From Arsenicibacter rosenii (GTDB lineage: Bacteria > Bacteroidota > Bacteroidia > Cytophagales > Spirosomataceae), in contig NZ_MORL01000007.1 of NCBI RefSeq assembly GCF_001870735.1, positions 1-64,000 of the forward strand: DNA of 64,000 nt. The letters run 5' to 3'. The notes below the pieces were generated by a model. That model was not told the origin of the DNA. It was given only the letters and a program-made list of their open reading frames with translations, and searched no databases. This document shows positions 61,367 through 64,000 of the stretch, piece after piece. Numbering within the stretch: position 1 is the stretch's first letter; every line of letters begins with the position of its first letter. Both the position numbers and the translations under genes were made by a program.

Positions 61367-63322
61367 ATGAAAACACATTACCTGCATAGGGAAGGGCGCG
61401 TGAAGCACTGGTGGCATGTGATGCTGACCCTGCTTTTCCTTACGATTGGTCATAGCGGTATTAGCTTTGGACTGGATGCTAAATCAGGGCAATCCGGTAC
61501 GATTGTCAGTATGCCCGAGTATGGCATTACCGGTTTAACTACGTCGGCTGTAGTCGACGAAACAAGTAGCTGGCAGTATACGGTGCGGTTAACCCGCGCC
61601 CTGGAATACAAACGCCGGCGTACCAACGCTGCCATGCAGCGCAGTGCCGCTCAGGCCACGGTCAGTGGAAACACCCCGCCGGATACAACCCCGCCGGATA
61701 CAACCCTTACGTCGAATCCGCCAAATCCGACAAACTCATCGTCTGCGACGTTTACCTTTACCGGATCGGATAATGTGACAGCGCCCGGAAATCTTACCTA
61801 CGAAGTTCAGCTGGATGGCACAGGCTTTTCGTCCGGAGCCAGCCCGAAAACCTATACCGGCCTTGCCGACGGACCGCACACGTTTCAGGTGCGGGCGGTT
61901 GATGAGGCGGGCAATCCCGACCCAACGCCGGCATCCTATACCTGGAATATTGACACGACTCCGCCACCCGCCCCCGTGGTCATAGCCCCGGCCAACGGTT
62001 CTAAAACCAACAACAACAAACCTACCGTCAGAGGTACGGCCGAAGCTAATATTTCTGTAACTATTCTGATTGACGGAACGTCGGTGGGTACGGTTACGGC
62101 CAATGCAGGCGGTAAGTGGATGTTTACCCTCAGCAATGCCCTGGCAGATGGTTCACATACGGCGAAAGCCCGTGCAACCGATGATGCCGGTAATACGAGC
62201 GTGGACAGCAATACGAATACCTTTACCGTCGATACCACGGCACCCCCGGCACCTGTGGTAAGTGCCCCGGCCAACGGCTCCAGAACAAACAACAACAAAC
62301 CTACTGTCAGCGGAACGGCAGAGGCCGGCAGCACTGTGACCGTTACGATTGATAACACAGACATCGGAACCACCACGGCCGATGCGTCCGGCAACTGGAC
62401 ATTTACTATAAGCAGTGCGCTGTCGGATGGGTCACACACGGCAAAAGCCCGTGCAACCGATGATGTGGGAAATACGGGGCCGGATAGCAATACGAATACC
62501 TTTACGGTAGATACTACGGCTCCCCCGGCACCGGTATTGAGTGCCCCTGCCAACGGCGCGGTGTTGAGTTCCGCCAGGCCCACCGTTAGCGGAACGGCAG
62601 AGGCCGGCAGCACTGTGACCGTTACGATTGATAACACAGACATCGGAACCACCACGGCAAACGCATCCGGCAACTGGTCGTATACGATCAACAGTGCCCT
62701 CTCGGAGGGCGCTCATACGGTCAAAGCCCGGGCAACTGATGATGTAGGAAATACTGGTATCATAAGCAGTACTAATTCGTTTACAATTGCGGCAGTACCT
62801 GTCGTAAGTGGTTTTGCGTCAGCCGGGGCTTCGGTTTGTGAAGGTACTCCTCTAACACTAACGGCTACAGTCAGTAATGTGACCGGTAGCTATGCCTACA
62901 CCCTGACGAATGGAAGCAGTCCACTGTCGGGGACCTCGGCGGCCACTACCTTTTCGCAGGCGCTTAATGGTGTGAGCCCCGGAAATTATACCTACACGCT
63001 GACAGTGAGTAGCAACGGGTTGAGCACAACCGCTACGACATCGGTATCGGTGGGGAGCCAACCCGCTGTCAGCAGTGTTTCGGCAGGGGGCGTGCTGGGC
63101 AACGGCACCTGTTCGGTTGCTCTGAGCGGCATCGGTGTCGGTAGTAGTTTTGTCGTGACGGGTCCTAATGGCTTTGTTTATTCAACCGTATACCGGCAGG
63201 CTGGCGCCCATACGGTTACAATACCGGCAGTCACCACGCCGGGGACCTATACCATGACTGCCTCAAGCGGCAATTGTTCGGCCGCCGTGCAGACAGTGGT
63301 GACCGGTACTGCCTGTCGATAG
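61367..63322 (+). CDS. secreted Ig-like repeat surface protein with a shared C-terminal module
   Basis: A 651-residue protein with a long signal segment (cleavage near SFGLDA). Residues ~90-200 carry a Thr/Pro-rich segment and DTTPPDTTLTSNPPNPTN-like Ig/FN region with LTYEVQLDGTGFSSG. Then come three Ig-like repeats of 93 residues (~201-480), each with KPTVSGTAEAGSTVTVTI, GSHTAKARATDD and NTNTFTVDTTAPPAPV. The last 77 residues form the C-terminal module also found in the protein ending at 40739. Repeats 2 and 3 share 71 identical bases, offset 279. The start 61367 is preferred over an open 10-codon extension. Likely a surface adhesin. Confidence 0.82.
   Translation: MKTHYLHREGRVKHWWHVMLTLLFLTIGHSGISFGLDAKSGQSGTIVSMPEYGITGLTTSAVVDETSSWQYTVRLTRALEYKRRRTNAAMQRSAAQATVSGNTPPDTTPPDTTLTSNPPNPTNSSSATFTFTGSDNVTAPGNLTYEVQLDGTGFSSGASPKTYTGLADGPHTFQVRAVDEAGNPDPTPASYTWNIDTTPPPAPVVIAPANGSKTNNNKPTVRGTAEANISVTILIDGTSVGTVTANAGGKWMFTLSNALADGSHTAKARATDDAGNTSVDSNTNTFTVDTTAPPAPVVSAPANGSRTNNNKPTVSGTAEAGSTVTVTIDNTDIGTTTADASGNWTFTISSALSDGSHTAKARATDDVGNTGPDSNTNTFTVDTTAPPAPVLSAPANGAVLSSARPTVSGTAEAGSTVTVTIDNTDIGTTTANASGNWSYTINSALSEGAHTVKARATDDVGNTGIISSTNSFTIAAVPVVSGFASAGASVCEGTPLTLTATVSNVTGSYAYTLTNGSSPLSGTSAATTFSQALNGVSPGNYTYTLTVSSNGLSTTATTSVSVGSQPAVSSVSAGGVLGNGTCSVALSGIGVGSSFVVTGPNGFVYSTVYRQAGAHTVTIPAVTTPGTYTMTASSGNCSAAVQTVVTGTACR
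62309..62658 (+). repeat. 279-base tandem coding repeats with 71 identical bases
   Basis: From 62309 and again from 62588 (offset 279, exactly 93 codons) 71 bases are identical, including the codons for SGTAEAGSTVTVTI and DNTDIGTTTA. Identity at DNA level, while the flanks differ, points to recent duplication or gene conversion between Ig repeats 2 and 3. Confidence 0.85.
63089..63319 (+). other. C-terminal module shared by two Ig-like surface proteins (copy 2)
   Basis: Residues 575-651 of the 651-residue protein, aligning with residues 825-906 of the protein ending at 40739, both ending VVTGTAC plus one residue. Four bases of DNA identity beyond chance were not seen, so the two copies are old. 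Confidence 0.75.
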
Positions 63323-63341
63323 AACTTTTTTTACACAAAAT

Positions 63342-63375
63342 AAAAAAGCCTGACACAATGCGGTCAGGCTTTTTT
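63342..63375. terminator. bidirectional terminator between convergent genes
   Basis: Arms AAAAAAGCCTGAC (63342-63354) and GTCAGGCTTTTTT (63363-63375) with an eight-base loop, placed between the surface-protein stop (63322) and the cytochrome gene stop (63391). Confidence 0.85.
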
Positions 63376-63390
63376 GCTGTTAGTTTTAGT

Positions 63391-64000
63391 CTACTTTTTT
63401 TCTGTCGACAGGGAGTTGATCCAGGCGGCAATCTTTAACGCGTCTGCCTTCGGAACCTGCGGCATCGGCGGCATTTCTGTCGCATAATCCGGCCAGTTTT
63501 GTGGCTTCGGATTGTGAATCAGTTCAACAATCTGTTCGTTCGTGTATCCGCGTTTGGCGACTTCGGAATAGGCCGGACCTACCTGCCGCTTGTTCGCCTG
63601 ATGGCAGGCCAGACAGGTGTGCTTTGCTAACAAGCCTTTAACTTCGTCGTACGTTGGTGCTTTGGCGCTGGCAACCGCTTCGGTTTTCGTGGATGCCGGT
63701 TTGGTGGCGGCACCGGTTTTTGGCGCGGTTTTTGGCGTGGTTTTCGGGCGACCACTGCCTGTTTCAGGGCGATTGGTGCCTGTTTCAGGGCGACCATTGC
63801 CGGTTTCAGGGCGACCACTTGGGGTCGCCCCTACGGGGGCGGGGGTTTCGGAACTGAATGTGCTGACTTCGCTCATGGCCAGTTTCTGACCCGTCGGAAT
63901 GTTGTTCAGCGTATAGAACGCCAGCGGGTGAACCAGTGAGTACGAGCCATCGGTGCTGCGAACACCGTCCAGACGGATTTCGTGAATGTGGTAGCGACGC
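63391..64000 (-). CDS. C-terminal part of a cytochrome c protein (partial, runs off the window)
   Basis: The minus-strand frame is open from the window edge to TAA at 63391, giving about 203 residues of the C-terminal part. It contains HEIRLDGVRSTDGSYSLVHP (end of a larger domain), a Pro/Thr/Arg-rich linker of about 50 residues with three GRPETG-like units, then a class I cytochrome c domain: CLACH haem site, YSEVAKRGYTNEQIVEL, MPPMPQVPKADALKIAAWI with the Met ligand region. An internal ATG at 63876 is not a good start because the frame continues unbroken upstream. The linker is encoded by a REP palindrome and its repeats. Such C-terminal cytochromes occur on periplasmic sugar or glucose dehydrogenase-like proteins. 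Confidence 0.85.
   Translation of the reverse strand, partial: RRYHIHEIRLDGVRSTDGSYSLVHPLAFYTLNNIPTGQKLAMSEVSTFSSETPAPVGATPSGRPETGNGRPETGTNRPETGSGRPKTTPKTAPKTGAATKPASTKTEAVASAKAPTYDEVKGLLAKHTCLACHQANKRQVGPAYSEVAKRGYTNEQIVELIHNPKPQNWPDYATEMPPMPQVPKADALKIAAWINSLSTEKK
63746..63830. repeat. GGGCGACC palindrome with 21-base repeats inside a coding linker
   Basis: Three tandem 21-base units beginning GGGCGA (63746-63766, 63767-63787, 63788-63808) run into a palindrome with arms GGGCGACC (63809-63816) and GGTCGCCC (63823-63830). The same palindrome family is found at 25616-25637. Here the period of 21 keeps the reading frame of the cytochrome c protein. Confidence 0.85.

Noticed and set aside
63391-63876. 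161-residue stand-alone cytochrome starting at 63876
   Set aside because: The frame remains open upstream to the window edge with protein-like sequence, so this is the end of a larger protein.

Overview
The window looks like chromosomal DNA of a Bacteroidota bacterium of the order Cytophagales, most likely a relative of Spirosoma. The grounds are family content: a DUF4249 lipoprotein, a SusA-like GH13 enzyme, Reg_prop/LytTR signalling, DUF4385, DUF6624, Ig-rich surface proteins, and a RAYT transposase with REP palindromes. Shine-Dalgarno sequences are also scarce. The genus is inferred, not proven. No rRNA, tRNA, CRISPR array, prophage or complete insertion sequence was seen.

Layout. 1-4254: end of an unknown gene, a DUF4249 lipoprotein, a WalJ-like metallo-hydrolase, L-threonine aldolase, and small genes. 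4326-9415: a D-threonine-aldolase-like enzyme, then a REP-associated tyrosine transposase surrounded by GAGACGCAA/TTGCGTCTC palindromes that form REPIN-like pairs, a peptidoglycan-binding/CHAP-like protein, a periplasmic alpha-amylase and a small unknown protein. 9499-18425: a CzcCBA-type metal efflux operon, aldose 1-epimerase, and an OmpR-type two-component pair. 18503-28178: a glucuronoxylan/glucuronate locus. A LacI regulator diverges from a sodium:solute symporter, mannonate dehydratase, GH67 alpha-glucuronidase, an SDR (probable fructuronate reductase) and a GH51 arabinofuranosidase, with two mirror-image LacI-type operators in the 1 kb gap. 28382-33613: a small lipoprotein with a TonB-plug-like motif, dipeptidyl peptidase IV, DUF4385 and a DUF11 surface protein. 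33743-36215: an alginate-lyase-family protein with a GH88 unsaturated uronyl hydrolase. 36533-40739: an LRR protein, a tail-collar protein and a 906-residue Ig-like surface protein.

40790-43657 (minus strand) holds a histidinol-phosphate-type aminotransferase, a bacterial homologue of the plant GRAS family (a Rossmann methyltransferase fold) and a single-domain globin. 43926-47736: a LytTR regulator and its propeller/Y_Y_Y histidine kinase. 47937-49813: DUF6624, then a small XRE regulator with two paralogous membrane proteins. 49965-54334 (minus strand): an oxidative L-fucose locus with a mutarotase, FucP, an SDR, a lactonase-type amidohydrolase and an FAH-family hydrolase. 54473-64000: PurA, a membrane histidine kinase, a GH106-like enzyme, an Ig-repeat surface protein, and the C-terminal part of a cytochrome c protein that runs off the window.

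The main theme is polysaccharide and uronic/deoxy sugar use (starch, glucuronoxylan, arabinan, alginate, fucose, rhamnose). The observations most worth a second look are the GRAS-aminotransferase pair, a C-terminal module shared by two Ig-like surface proteins, the REPIN/RAYT cluster, a REP palindrome read in frame as a protein linker, and an SDR with YxxxN in place of YxxxK.
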